Below are positions 7,814 to 15,130 of a stretch of 25,406 nt of DNA, one piece after another. The stretch is from positions 1 to 25,406 of the forward strand of contig CAZKHG010000049.1 of assembly GCA_964552655.1 (NCBI GenBank), in the 5' to 3' direction. Each line of letters opens with the position of its first letter. Position 1 is the first letter of the stretch. This stretch comes from CAZKHG01 sp964552655 (lineage in GTDB: Bacteria; Bacteroidota; Bacteroidia; Bacteroidales; Tenuifilaceae). The notes under the pieces were generated by a model. That model searched no databases, was not told where the DNA came from, and saw only the letters and a program-made list of their open reading frames with translations. Both the position numbers and the translations under genes were made by a program.

Positions 7814-8560
7814 ATGTTTACAGCAGTAATTATCGACGATGAACCCAGGGTAAGGGATTCGCTCACAAAAATGCTTGCAATCCATTGCCCCACAATTAAG
7901 CTGGTTGGCCAGGCAAATAGTATTGAAACCGGATACCATATTATTAATCACCTGAAACCTGAAGTGGTTTTTCTTGATATTAAAATGCCCGATGGGACGG
8001 GTTTTGATTTACTTAAACGATTTCAGAAAATTGATTTCTACTTTTTTATCATCACCGCTTATGAAGAGTTTGCCATCAAGGCTTTCAAATTTAGCGCCCT
8101 CGATTACCTTTTAAAACCCATTGATCCCTCTGATCTGATCAAAGCTGTTGACAAATTAACATCTAAGATTAATGTAGAAGAAACAAACAGGAGGGTTAAC
8201 CTGCTGATGGCTAATATGGAAGCTAACGAAATGGAATCCAATAAACTGGTTCTTAAGACAATAGATAACATTTATATAGTTGAAACAAAGGATATTGTAA
8301 GGTGTGAATCCTTAAATAATTGCACAAAATTTTTTACTGTCAACTTGCAGGAAATACTGGTTTCCAAAACACTTAAGGATTATGATGAGCTTTTAACCCC
8401 TTTGGGGTTTATTCGTTGCCATCAATCTCATCTTGTAAATAAAAATTTTGTTCAAAGCTTTCACCGGTTCCCCAACCCCCTGCTTAAGCTGAAAAATGGT
8501 GTTATTGTACCAGTTTCTATGCGGAAGAGGGGAGAGCTGAGTAAAATTAAATGGTTGTAA
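7814..8560 (+). CDS. LytTR-family response regulator
   Basis: This transcription regulator is the partner of the adjacent LytS-like kinase. Residues 1-120 form a receiver domain with all key positions: acidic pair D8/D9, phosphoacceptor D55 in FLDIKMPDGTGF, T81, and K101 in LLKPI. Residues about 140-245 form a LytTR DNA-binding domain, recognised by the IVRCESLNNCTKFF region and the GFIRCHQSHLVNKNFV segment that is highly conserved in LytTR proteins. The 248-residue length is normal. Its ATG follows the kinase stop after a single base. The target genes are not known. The radical SAM gene begins 47 nt downstream on the same strand and could be in the same transcript, since only a weak 5-bp hairpin (8563-8579) separates them. 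Confidence 0.94.
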   Translation: MFTAVIIDDEPRVRDSLTKMLAIHCPTIKLVGQANSIETGYHIINHLKPEVVFLDIKMPDGTGFDLLKRFQKIDFYFFIITAYEEFAIKAFKFSALDYLLKPIDPSDLIKAVDKLTSKINVEETNRRVNLLMANMEANEMESNKLVLKTIDNIYIVETKDIVRCESLNNCTKFFTVNLQEILVSKTLKDYDELLTPLGFIRCHQSHLVNKNFVQSFHRFPNPLLKLKNGVIVPVSMRKRGELSKIKWL

Positions 8561-8607
8561 AAAAGAAGTTGCAATTCTTATTTTATTAAAACAGATTTAT
8601 CAGGAAT

Positions 8608-10473
8608 TTGAAAAAAAGCGATTTACTCATAGTTACCCCACCGCTTACACAGCTGAATGCACCTTACCCTGCTTCAATGTATCTTTCAGCATTCCTAAAA
8701 TCCAAAGGGTTTATCGTACATCAGTATGATTTAAGCATTGATCTGATTGAGCATATTTATTCTTCGGATTTCCTCGGGGCTGTTTTTGAAAAAGTATCCA
8801 ATAGGAAAAGTTTGTCTAAAACCGGGAAAGAATTTATCAATAGGAAGGACGAATATCTTCAGCTTGTAGATAAAGTAAAAGAATTCATAAGGGGGAAAAA
8901 TCTAACCCTTGGAAATAGAATATCCAGCCGAAACCTTTTGCCTGAAGGGGGCAGGTTTAAGCAAATCAGGGATATTGATTGGTGGTTCGGTTCAGTGGGT
9001 AGGGCAGATCTAGCAAAACATCTGGCAACATTATTCTTTTTGGATATTGCCGATTTTATTCGCGAAAACGAATCACCCTATTTTGAGTTTACCCGGTATG
9101 CAGAGACGCTGGCTTCATCTTTAACTACCTTTGATCCGATGTTTAAATCGCTAAGCGGTCAACTTAACCTGATAGATGAGAAAATGCTCAAGCTATTAGA
9201 TCAAAAACTACTAGAAACGAACCCAACTCTGGTCGCATTTACTGTTCCATTCCCGGGTAATCTATATTCTGCTTTGCTTTGCAGCCAATTTATCAAAACC
9301 AGATACCCCGAAATCAGAATTGTGCTGGGTGGCGGATATATCAATACAGAACTAAGGAAGTTGAGCGATCCCAGAATTTTCAGCTATGTTGATTTTATCA
9401 TTTTTGATGATGGTGAACTCCCATTATTACAACTGATGAATTATTTAATGGATAGCAGGACACCTTTGTTAAGGACAATGGTAAAACGCAATGATGAGGT
9501 TCAGCAAATAAATTTTTCTGACGAGACAGTTCCTCTGAAAACACTGCCTGCACCTGATTACACTGGCATTGATATAATGAAATATTTATCGTTGATGGAG
9601 TTGCCTAATCCCATGCACAGCCTATGGAATAATGGTTTCTGGAATAAGATGCAGCTTGCAAGGGGCTGTTATTGGGCTAAATGCACATTTTGCGATACAA
9701 CTTTACCCTATATATCAAATTTTGATACTCAGGATGCCAGCAAAATAGTTAATGATATTGAAACTATTATAGGTCAAACAGGTGAAACAGGTTTCCATTT
9801 TGTGGATGAGGCTGCTCCGCCATTATTACTTAAAAAAATATCTGAAGAAATCATTTACCGTAAACTCACCCTTACCTGGTGGACAAATATCAGGTTTGAA
9901 AAGAACTATACCTCAGAGCTGTGCAAGCTGATGGCAAAATCTGGTTGTATTGCCGTTACAGGCGGTATTGAAGTGGCATCGAACAGGATTCTTAAAATGA
10001 TAAACAAAGGTGTTACTTTAGAACAGGTCGCTTTAACTTTGAAAAATTTCAGAGATGCTAAAATTTTAGTTCATGCTTACCTTATGTACGGGTTTCCAAC
10101 CCAAACCGAACAGGAAATTATTGATTCGCTGGAAGTTGTACGACAGCTCTTTAAATTCAATTTAATTCAATCCGGATTCTGGCATCGTTATGCTATGACA
10201 TGCCATAGTGAAACGGGCACTAACCCAGATAAATTTGGGATAAAACGGGTTTCATATAAGCCTTTCCCGTTTGCTAACAACGAGGTTAAATACTTTGATG
10301 CCGGAAACTTAGATTATAATAGGTTTAGCAAGGGATTAGAAAGAGCTCTGTTCAATTTTATACATGGAATTGGTATTGATGAACATATCAATTCATGGTT
10401 CAACTTTAAAACACCAAGTCCAAAAACGCCACCCGATTACATAAGAATGATAATAAAAAAACCGCTTAGCTAA
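8608..10473 (+). CDS. B12-binding-type radical SAM protein (TTG start)
   Basis: This 621-residue protein has a cobalamin-binding-like N-terminal half and a radical SAM domain. The start is TTG at 8608. The first in-frame ATG, residue 24, would remove TPPLTQLNAPYPAS, the conserved first strand and loop of this family, so TTG is preferred. The Rossmann-like part includes LVAFTVPFPGN and RIVLGGGYIN, followed by FIIFDDGELPLLQL, but I see no DxHxxG motif, so cobalamin, if bound, would be base-off. The cluster motif is GCYWAKCTFC, with C354, C359 and C362, that is CX4CX2C rather than the usual CX3CX2C. FHFVDEAAPP and VTGGIEVAS follow as later radical SAM core strands. The substrate is unknown, and no precursor peptide gene was found beside it. 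The last codons lie within a terminator hairpin. Confidence 0.88.
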   Translation: MKKSDLLIVTPPLTQLNAPYPASMYLSAFLKSKGFIVHQYDLSIDLIEHIYSSDFLGAVFEKVSNRKSLSKTGKEFINRKDEYLQLVDKVKEFIRGKNLTLGNRISSRNLLPEGGRFKQIRDIDWWFGSVGRADLAKHLATLFFLDIADFIRENESPYFEFTRYAETLASSLTTFDPMFKSLSGQLNLIDEKMLKLLDQKLLETNPTLVAFTVPFPGNLYSALLCSQFIKTRYPEIRIVLGGGYINTELRKLSDPRIFSYVDFIIFDDGELPLLQLMNYLMDSRTPLLRTMVKRNDEVQQINFSDETVPLKTLPAPDYTGIDIMKYLSLMELPNPMHSLWNNGFWNKMQLARGCYWAKCTFCDTTLPYISNFDTQDASKIVNDIETIIGQTGETGFHFVDEAAPPLLLKKISEEIIYRKLTLTWWTNIRFEKNYTSELCKLMAKSGCIAVTGGIEVASNRILKMINKGVTLEQVALTLKNFRDAKILVHAYLMYGFPTQTEQEIIDSLEVVRQLFKFNLIQSGFWHRYAMTCHSETGTNPDKFGIKRVSYKPFPFANNEVKYFDAGNLDYNRFSKGLERALFNFIHGIGIDEHINSWFNFKTPSPKTPPDYIRMIIKKPLS

Positions 10474-10481
10474 GCGGTTTT
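10458..10481. terminator. Bidirectional terminator overlapping the end of the radical SAM gene
   Basis: A perfect 24-nt palindrome has left arm AAAACCGCTTAG (10458-10469) and right arm CTAAGCGGTTTT (10470-10481). It contains the last codons and the TAA stop of the radical SAM gene and lies ten bases from the convergent stop at 10491. It is flanked by A-runs on the left and T-runs on the right, so it can end transcription in both directions. Confidence 0.85.
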
Positions 10482-10490
10482 AAGTTTTTT

Positions 10491-11495
10491 TTATTTAACA
10501 GGAAAGTAGATTTTAGTTTCTAATTGTAAAGGATCGCTGATAGTTGCAGGGCTATTTAAGTATTCTTCCCAGGGTACTCCTGATACCGTAAGTCCTTTCA
10601 GGTTGATGTAGTCCTCCAGTTTATAGTAAGTATCAGCAGATGTATTGTAATCCCCAAAATGGGATGCCGAAACCACCTTTTGATCTACAGTATTCATAAT
10701 AAACAGGTTCCCGCTGGTTTTTTGAGGTGCCTTTAAAATGGGCATTGCAGCAGTAATAACCCAGGTTGGCTGGGTTGGGTCGCCATTGTAAAATGCCACA
10801 GGTGCACCTTGTATTTTTAACCTGTTACTCTCAATAAACTGGCCAATCAATCCATAAGCGCTACCCAAAAAATTTCCGATTTCCTGTGTGGCAATCGAAT
10901 CAGTTAAAGCTATGAACGATTTTTTTGGAACTAAAGACTCTGTTATTTCACCAGTTTTGCAATCGGCTGGTAAACTTTCAACATACACTTTCATTTTATT
11001 TAACCCTTTTAGAAATGTTTGCCCCATCATATCGCCAAAAGCCATCCACATCAATCTTCCCATTGGGTACCCAACCTTAACAATTTTAGTTGACCATGTA
11101 ATTTTTGTTCCTTCAGGTACCCTTTCCAGGAAAAACCATGAAGAGTCCTTGGTACCATAACCAAAATCCAGCTCGTAGGTTACATTCTGGTTGTAAATGC
11201 TACCAACAATTGCCATGCTCCCATTCCCATTGACTTTACTGGTCCATTTCCAGAATGCACCAACACCAGAATCGGAACCTGAGAACTCAGAAACCATTGC
11301 TGAATCATTATCGTGGAATGGAGACCATTTCTCCCAGTTTTTAAAATCGTTAACCAAATAGAATGGTATTCTGTGCGATGAGTTGATCACCACTGAACTG
11401 CTGAAATATTTCTCTGCTGGAAGAAATGCAGCAACTACTAGTATTATCGCAATTAATCCAACCACGATAATAAGCAACCACTTTATATATTTCAT
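10491..11495 (-). CDS. Membrane-anchored SRPBCC plus GyrI-like domain protein
   Basis: The 334-residue protein begins with one strongly hydrophobic helix (about 4-25, WLLIIVVGLIAIILVVAAFL). An SRPBCC/polyketide-cyclase-like domain follows at about 35-175, with the typical VNDFKNWEKWSPFHD start and a KGLNKMKVYVE helix at its end. The rest (about 185-334) resembles the GyrI/AraC effector-binding fold: KSFIALTDSIATQEIGNFLGSAYGLIGQFIESN, a GAPVAFYNGDP turn, then the late KVVSASHFGDYNTSADTYYKLEDYI. Both folds bind small hydrophobic ligands, so a ligand-binding role is likely, but no reaction can be assigned. Such fusions occur as stand-alone genes in Bacteroidota. It is convergent with the radical SAM gene and has a well-formed promoter upstream. 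Confidence 0.82.
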   Translation of the reverse strand: MKYIKWLLIIVVGLIAIILVVAAFLPAEKYFSSSVVINSSHRIPFYLVNDFKNWEKWSPFHDNDSAMVSEFSGSDSGVGAFWKWTSKVNGNGSMAIVGSIYNQNVTYELDFGYGTKDSSWFFLERVPEGTKITWSTKIVKVGYPMGRLMWMAFGDMMGQTFLKGLNKMKVYVESLPADCKTGEITESLVPKKSFIALTDSIATQEIGNFLGSAYGLIGQFIESNRLKIQGAPVAFYNGDPTQPTWVITAAMPILKAPQKTSGNLFIMNTVDQKVVSASHFGDYNTSADTYYKLEDYINLKGLTVSGVPWEEYLNSPATISDPLQLETKIYFPVK

Positions 11496-11521
11496 TGATT
11501 TTGATTTAGTTGATTAATAAA

Positions 11522-11553
11522 CAAATATAGAAATATAGGTTTATAAAAGTCAA
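11522..11553 (-). promoter_or_regulatory. Bacteroidetes-type promoter for the SRPBCC/GyrI-like gene
   Basis: Read on the minus strand, TTG (11553-11551) is followed by a 21-nt spacer and TATATTTG (11529-11522), an exact match to the -7 consensus TAnnTTTG. Transcription would begin near 11515, about 20 nt before the ATG at 11495. Confidence 0.55.
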
Positions 11554-11643
11554 GATATGATAAGAATTCTTAGCGATGTTTTGCAAAAAAAACATAAACC
11601 TGTACGGGGATTATAAGCGGATGGGGCAATTGATTAATTGTAG

Positions 11644-11679
11644 AATGAATTAATGGATTAGTTGAAAAAATGAATTAAT
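11644..11679. repeat. Short direct repeat in AT-rich spacer
   Basis: AATGAATTAAT occurs at 11644-11654 and 11669-11679, 25 bp apart, within a low-complexity AT-rich spacer between two minus-strand genes. It is probably simple sequence. No gene is seen in this spacer. Confidence 0.3.
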
Positions 11680-11772
11680 AGTATAAATTAAGTTACAAAA
11701 AATGTAGCCATCGCAGTAAGGCAACTTTTTATCAATGTCCCTTATCCTTTATACATTTCACTTTATACTTTT

Positions 11773-12507
11773 TCACTCCATTTTCCTGATTCTAACCTCA
11801 ACCTCGGGATTGTTCTTTAAGAGATCCTTAATGATATTAGTATCAGTTTTTCCGAAATGGTAAGGGTAAAGGATTTTGGGTTTAATCATTTTAACCGCAT
11901 CATAAACCATTTCCGGAGTCATTGTATAAGGAAGGTTCATTGGAAGGAAAGCAATATCTATTGCACCAAAGTTGCTCATTTCCGGGATATTCTCAGTATC
12001 TCCCGCAACATAAACCCTTTTACTGCCAAACTTAATAATATAACCAACACCTTCACCCTGAGGATGATATGGAGTTCCATTTGGTCTCTTATTTACTATA
12101 TTGTATGCTGGTACAGCTGATATGGCTAAACCAATCGACTCGAAATTTTCGCCATTTGCAACCACATTTGCCGGTTTTTGAAATTTACTGTTGGTTGAAC
12201 AAAGCTGTGTCCAGTAAATCTTGGTGCTTTCCTTGTAAATGTTAGCCAATGCAGTGGAATCCAGATGATCGCCATGGTGATGGGTAACTAAAATCAGGTC
12301 GGCTTTGGGAAGCAAGGTGTAATCAGCAACCTTGGAATAGGGATCAACATGGATGATTTTGCCGTTAAACTGGAACATAAGCGTACCATGTCCAAGGAAA
12401 TGAATAATCAGATTCCCTTTGTTGGTCTTAATTGTATCAGCTGTTTGACTTTTAACTGAAAAGAGTATAAAAAAGCTTGATAGCATTAAGAGTAATTTTA
12501 GTCTCAT
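11773..12507 (-). CDS. Metallo-beta-lactamase-fold hydrolase, secreted or periplasmic (UPF0173-like)
   Basis: The 244-residue protein has a signal peptide (LKLLLMLSSFFILFSVKSQ, cleavage near residue 20) and a metallo-beta-lactamase fold close to the UPF0173/UlaG-like group. Metal ligands are visible: HxHxDH at H76, H78, D80 and H81 in LVTHHHGDHLDS, the later Asp in VYVAGDTE, and the final His in PYHFGKTD. The early IIHFLGHGTLMFQFNGKIIHVDPY is typical of this group. It is probably a metal-dependent hydrolase of a small substrate, which is unknown. A signal peptide is less usual for this group, but exported forms are common in Bacteroidota. It is a single-gene unit with no clear terminator after it. 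Confidence 0.88.
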   Translation of the reverse strand: MRLKLLLMLSSFFILFSVKSQTADTIKTNKGNLIIHFLGHGTLMFQFNGKIIHVDPYSKVADYTLLPKADLILVTHHHGDHLDSTALANIYKESTKIYWTQLCSTNSKFQKPANVVANGENFESIGLAISAVPAYNIVNKRPNGTPYHPQGEGVGYIIKFGSKRVYVAGDTENIPEMSNFGAIDIAFLPMNLPYTMTPEMVYDAVKMIKPKILYPYHFGKTDTNIIKDLLKNNPEVEVRIRKME

Positions 12508-12532
12508 GGCAAAAGAGTTTAGTTATTTATGT

Positions 12533-12565
12533 ATAAACTACCAGGTGTAAATTTTGTTTACAAAA
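12533..12565 (-). promoter_or_regulatory. Possible promoter for the metallo-beta-lactamase-fold gene
   Basis: On the minus strand TTTTG (12565-12561) is followed by a 20-nt spacer and TAGTTTAT (12540-12533), a partial match to TAnnTTTG. The spacer contains a small inverted repeat (GTAAA/TTTAC). The leader would be about 20 nt. Confidence 0.3.
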
Positions 12566-12613
12566 GGGTTACAAGTTATAAATAGAAATTAATTTTTCAA
12601 TGGGTTGCCAGAA

Positions 12614-12811
12614 CTAGTGGCTCTGGGCAGCAGGTTTACGAGCCGTTAAATAAACCTTATTCCTTGATTCTAATCTTGACAAGTAGCGGCTTTTAGCCTC
12701 TATTGGGTCATCTCCAGCAGCAATATATATTTTTGTTTTAGCATCTATTACTACCACCTGCATTTTGCTCAAGTTGGGCGATTTAAAAATTGTTGGTTTT
12801 TTTTCAATCAT
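12614..12811 (-). CDS. Small basic hypothetical protein (65 aa)
   Basis: The frame extends to a GTG at 12826, but ATG at 12811 is preferred because AGGAG (12823-12819) lies seven bases before it, a good ribosome site. This gives 65 residues starting MIEKKPTIF. The middle reads MQVVVIDAKTKIYIAAGDDPIEAKSRYLSRLE: two strands joined by a KTK turn, then a DDP-capped helix. The tail NKVYLTARKPAAQSH is probably disordered. The strand-strand-helix pattern and the ribosome site argue for a real protein, but I do not recognise a family. It is cytoplasmic, with no signal or membrane segment. It lies about 100 bp upstream of the metallo-beta-lactamase-fold gene on the same strand, and that gene appears to have its own promoter. 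Confidence 0.55.
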   Translation of the reverse strand: MIEKKPTIFKSPNLSKMQVVVIDAKTKIYIAAGDDPIEAKSRYLSRLESRNKVYLTARKPAAQSH

Positions 12812-12818
12812 GAAGTTA

Positions 12819-12823
12819 CTCCT
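12819..12823 (-). promoter_or_regulatory. Shine-Dalgarno site (AGGAG)
   Basis: AGGAG on the minus strand ends seven bases before the ATG at 12811 and decides the start of the small hypothetical gene. A strong site of this kind is unusual in this window. Confidence 0.55.
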
Positions 12824-12864
12824 CACTTTTTTTTAAAAATTAAATATTTCTTTGTTATACAGTA

Positions 12865-12963
12865 ACACATTTTAATAGGCTGTTTACCAAATGGCTTTTC
12901 CCTGATAAGTTTAAGTTAGCCATGAATAATGAAATTATTTGGTAAATTTCACTTACAGTGTGT
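12865..12963. repeat. Nested inverted repeat, possible structured element
   Basis: Three arms nest around one centre. ACACA (12865-12869) pairs with TGTGT (12959-12963), TTTACCAAAT (12883-12892) pairs with ATTTGGTAAA (12937-12946), and ATGGC (12891-12895) pairs with GCCAT (12919-12923), sharing two bases with the middle arm. The outer internal loop is nearly symmetric at 13 and 12 nt. It could be an RNA structure, a protein site or a decayed element. Confidence 0.35.
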
Positions 12964-13054
12964 ACTTTACAAACGAACTCTCTTAGACTGGTTAATATGA
13001 ATTATTAAGAAGATGGAAGAGGTACAATATCAGAACACCAAACAACAAATTATG

Positions 13055-13086
13055 TTTACTTATATACAAAGATAATTTTATATTTG
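13055..13086 (+). promoter_or_regulatory. Candidate promoter for the GNAT/YoaP-like gene
   Basis: TTTA (13055-13058), a 20-nt spacer and an exact TATATTTG (13079-13086) fit the Bacteroidetes promoter except for the last base of the -33 element. The leader would be about 115 nt. Confidence 0.4.
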
Positions 13087-13207
13087 AATAAACTTAGATA
13101 CATGAGGAATATTAAATCCAATTTTACCTGTTCTATCTGGAATTTCCTTATTGTTTTTCCTAATTTTACTGTTCTGAGATTGAAAAATTAAATATAAAAA
13201 TTAACCT

Positions 13208-13993
13208 ATGAAAATTGTAGACATCACCCCTGAACATGAACCTCTGTATTTCTGTTGCCTTGAAGATTGGTCTGAGGATATGAAAGAGGCTGGAGATGCA
13301 AAATTGAAATGGTATAACCACATGAAAGATAAAGGTTTAAGGGTGAAATTGGCTCAGGATGAGAATGGTACAATTGGTGGAATGATTCAATATGTACCAA
13401 TTGAACATGCAATGTTTGATGGGCAAAATCTATATGTAGTGCTTTGTATTTGGGTTCATGGGCACAAACAGGGCAGAGGGGATTTTAGAAAAAAAGGGAT
13501 GGGCAAAGAGCTGCTCAAAGCCGCAGAGGAGGATTGCAAAAACCTTGGTGTTGATGGATTAGTAACCTGGGGACTAATTATACCGGCATTTATGAGAGCA
13601 TCGTGGTTTAAGCGGCATGGTTACAAAGTAGTTGATAAGAGCGGAATTATGAGGTTATTATGGAAACCATTCAATGATAATGCTAAGCCTCCTAAATTTC
13701 TAAAATTAAAGAAGAAGCCTTTAAAAGGCACTGATAAAGTAAATGTTACGCTATTTAGGAATGGATGGTGCCAGGCGCAGAATATTACCATGGAAAGGGC
13801 GATAAGGGCAGCTAAGGAATTTGAGGGTAAAATCAACCTGGAGACTCATAATACTATTGATAAGAATATTCTTGATGAGTGGGGCATTTCTGATGCCCTG
13901 TATATTGATGGGAAAGAGGTTTGGACTGGTCCACCTCCATCCTATGAGAAAATCAAAAGGAAAATAGAAAAAAGGGTGCAAAAGATAAAGTAA
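13208..13993 (+). CDS. GNAT N-acetyltransferase with C-terminal YoaP-like domain
   Basis: The 261-residue protein has a GNAT domain over about residues 1-155. The acetyl-CoA pyrophosphate loop reads FRKKGMGKELL (R94, G97, G99), and the substrate-side strands are IGGMIQYVPIEH and LYVVLCIWVHG. The C-terminal part (about 175-261) matches the YoaP-like extension: VNVTLFRNGWCQAQN, NTIDKNILDEWGISDALYIDGKEVWTGPPPSYEKIKRKI. That extension resembles a thioredoxin or glutaredoxin-like fold, and here it carries one cysteine, C188, where a CxxC pair might be expected. The domain likely supplies a reactive thiol or binds the substrate, but the acceptor molecule is not known. It is soluble and cytoplasmic. 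It stands ahead of the pectinesterase gene on the same strand with a 59-bp gap, but that gene has its own -7 element and the functions are not obviously linked. Confidence 0.85.
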   Translation: MKIVDITPEHEPLYFCCLEDWSEDMKEAGDAKLKWYNHMKDKGLRVKLAQDENGTIGGMIQYVPIEHAMFDGQNLYVVLCIWVHGHKQGRGDFRKKGMGKELLKAAEEDCKNLGVDGLVTWGLIIPAFMRASWFKRHGYKVVDKSGIMRLLWKPFNDNAKPPKFLKLKKKPLKGTDKVNVTLFRNGWCQAQNITMERAIRAAKEFEGKINLETHNTIDKNILDEWGISDALYIDGKEVWTGPPPSYEKIKRKIEKRVQKIK

Positions 13994-13994
13994 G

Positions 13995-14002
13995 TATATT
14001 TG
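13995..14002 (+). promoter_or_regulatory. Candidate -7 promoter element for the pectinesterase gene
   Basis: An exact TATATTTG begins just after the acetyltransferase stop. Transcription would start near 14009 and leave a leader of about 44 nt. No TTTG is found at the -33 position, which would fit a promoter that needs an activator. Confidence 0.35.
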
Positions 14003-14052
14003 AATATTATTTATACATAGGTTGATAATTTTAAGCATTAAAATTTCATTTT

Positions 14053-14994
14053 ATGAAAAAATCAGCTCTGGTACTCCTGCTCATTTGTTGGCATTTTGTA
14101 ATTGTAGGGCAGGAGTATAATATTGTTGTATCACGCGATGGCACCGGAAATTTCCGGAATATACAGGAGGCTGTAAATTCCATTAGGGCGTATATGGCAG
14201 ATAAAACTACTATTTTTATTAAAAACGGGGTTTATAAAGAGAAAATTGTTATCCCTTCGTGGGTTACAAACCTGACTTTAATCGGTGAAAGTGTTGAAAA
14301 AACCATTATTACATGGGATGATCATGCCAATATTGATAAAATGGGAACTTTCAAAACCTATACAATTTGGGTTCAAGGTGTAGGTTTTACAGCAGAAAAT
14401 ATAACGTTTGAGAATAATGCGGCTCAACTGGGACAGGCCGTGGCGGTTCATGTTGATGGCGATAAAGCAGTTTTTAGAAATTGCAGATTTTTGGGGAATC
14501 AGGATACACTTTTAACCGCTAACCAGGAAAGCAGGCAATACTATGAGAACTGTTATATAGAAGGCACAACCGACTTCATTTTTGGACCGGCAACTGCCTG
14601 GTTTGAGCGATGTCATATTCATAGTAAAAAGAACTCATATATTACTGCTGCATCAACTGTTCAGGAGAAGTTATTTGGTTACATTTTCAACAACTGTAAA
14701 CTTACGGCAGCAGATGGTATTGATCAGGTTTACCTAGGTCGTCCATGGCGACCATTTGCTGCTACCCTTTTTATGAATTGTGAATTGGGTGCCCATATAC
14801 TTCCACAGGGTTGGGATAATTGGAGGAATCCCGAAAACGAGAAAACAGCCCGTTATGCTGAGTACAAGAATTTTGGCCCTGGGGCAAGAACAAAGGAAAG
14901 GGTAACCTGGAGCAAACAGCTAAGTGATGAAGAAGCAAAGAAATACACGATTGAAAATGTTTTTTCCCGCGAAGATAAGTGGTTACCTAATTAA
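14053..14994 (+). CDS. Pectin methylesterase, carbohydrate esterase family 8
   Basis: This enzyme removes methyl esters from galacturonan, exposing it to galacturonases and lyases. The 313-residue protein has a signal peptide (ALVLLLICWHFVIVG, cleavage near residue 19) with no lipobox cysteine, so it is probably periplasmic or secreted. The right-handed beta-helix shows all family signatures: GQAVAVHVDGDKAVF (Q128), GNQDTLL (Q150, D151), TTDFIFGPATAWFERC (D174) and YLGRPWRPFA (R230, W232). By comparison with the Erwinia enzyme, D151 and D174 are the catalytic acid and nucleophile, and R230 holds the transition state. It opens the pectin locus and is convergent with the GH28-GH105 operon. Confidence 0.95.
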   Translation: MKKSALVLLLICWHFVIVGQEYNIVVSRDGTGNFRNIQEAVNSIRAYMADKTTIFIKNGVYKEKIVIPSWVTNLTLIGESVEKTIITWDDHANIDKMGTFKTYTIWVQGVGFTAENITFENNAAQLGQAVAVHVDGDKAVFRNCRFLGNQDTLLTANQESRQYYENCYIEGTTDFIFGPATAWFERCHIHSKKNSYITAASTVQEKLFGYIFNNCKLTAADGIDQVYLGRPWRPFAATLFMNCELGAHILPQGWDNWRNPENEKTARYAEYKNFGPGARTKERVTWSKQLSDEEAKKYTIENVFSREDKWLPN

Positions 14995-15096
14995 TAATAA
15001 TGATATAACTATAAGTAATATTTAAATCATCAAACAAAACGATATAAAATCATTAAAAAAGGTAAAATATTTTTGAAATGGATTTATGCCAATATA

Positions 15097-15123
15097 TTAA
15101 ATAAGGGATCATCTCTTATTTAA
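15097..15123 (-). terminator. Probable terminator hairpin after the GH105 gene
   Basis: A 27-nt hairpin has arms TTAAATAAGGGAT (15097-15109) and ATCTCTTATTTAA (15111-15123), with one G-T position and a single-base centre. It starts eight bases past the GH105 stop and lies between convergent genes, so it may serve both. The stem is AT-rich and the T-run is weak. Confidence 0.5.
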
Positions 15124-15130
15124 ACTTAAA

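Larger units (their letters stand above)
12812..13207. other. Intergenic region between the 65-aa gene and the acetyltransferase gene
   Basis: About 400 bp of AT-rich DNA between divergent genes, with no credible gene, tRNA or known riboswitch. It holds a nested inverted repeat (12865-12963) and a TATATTTG promoter element (13079-13086), both listed separately. Confidence 0.5.

Noticed and set aside
8561..8590. Terminator between the LytTR gene and the radical SAM gene
   Set aside because: The hairpin has only a 5-bp AT-rich stem. It is too weak to claim separate transcripts.
11560..11772. Gene or RNA in the spacer after the metallo-beta-lactamase-fold gene
   Set aside because: The sequence is low-complexity AT-rich repetition with no open frame of credible length or stable fold.
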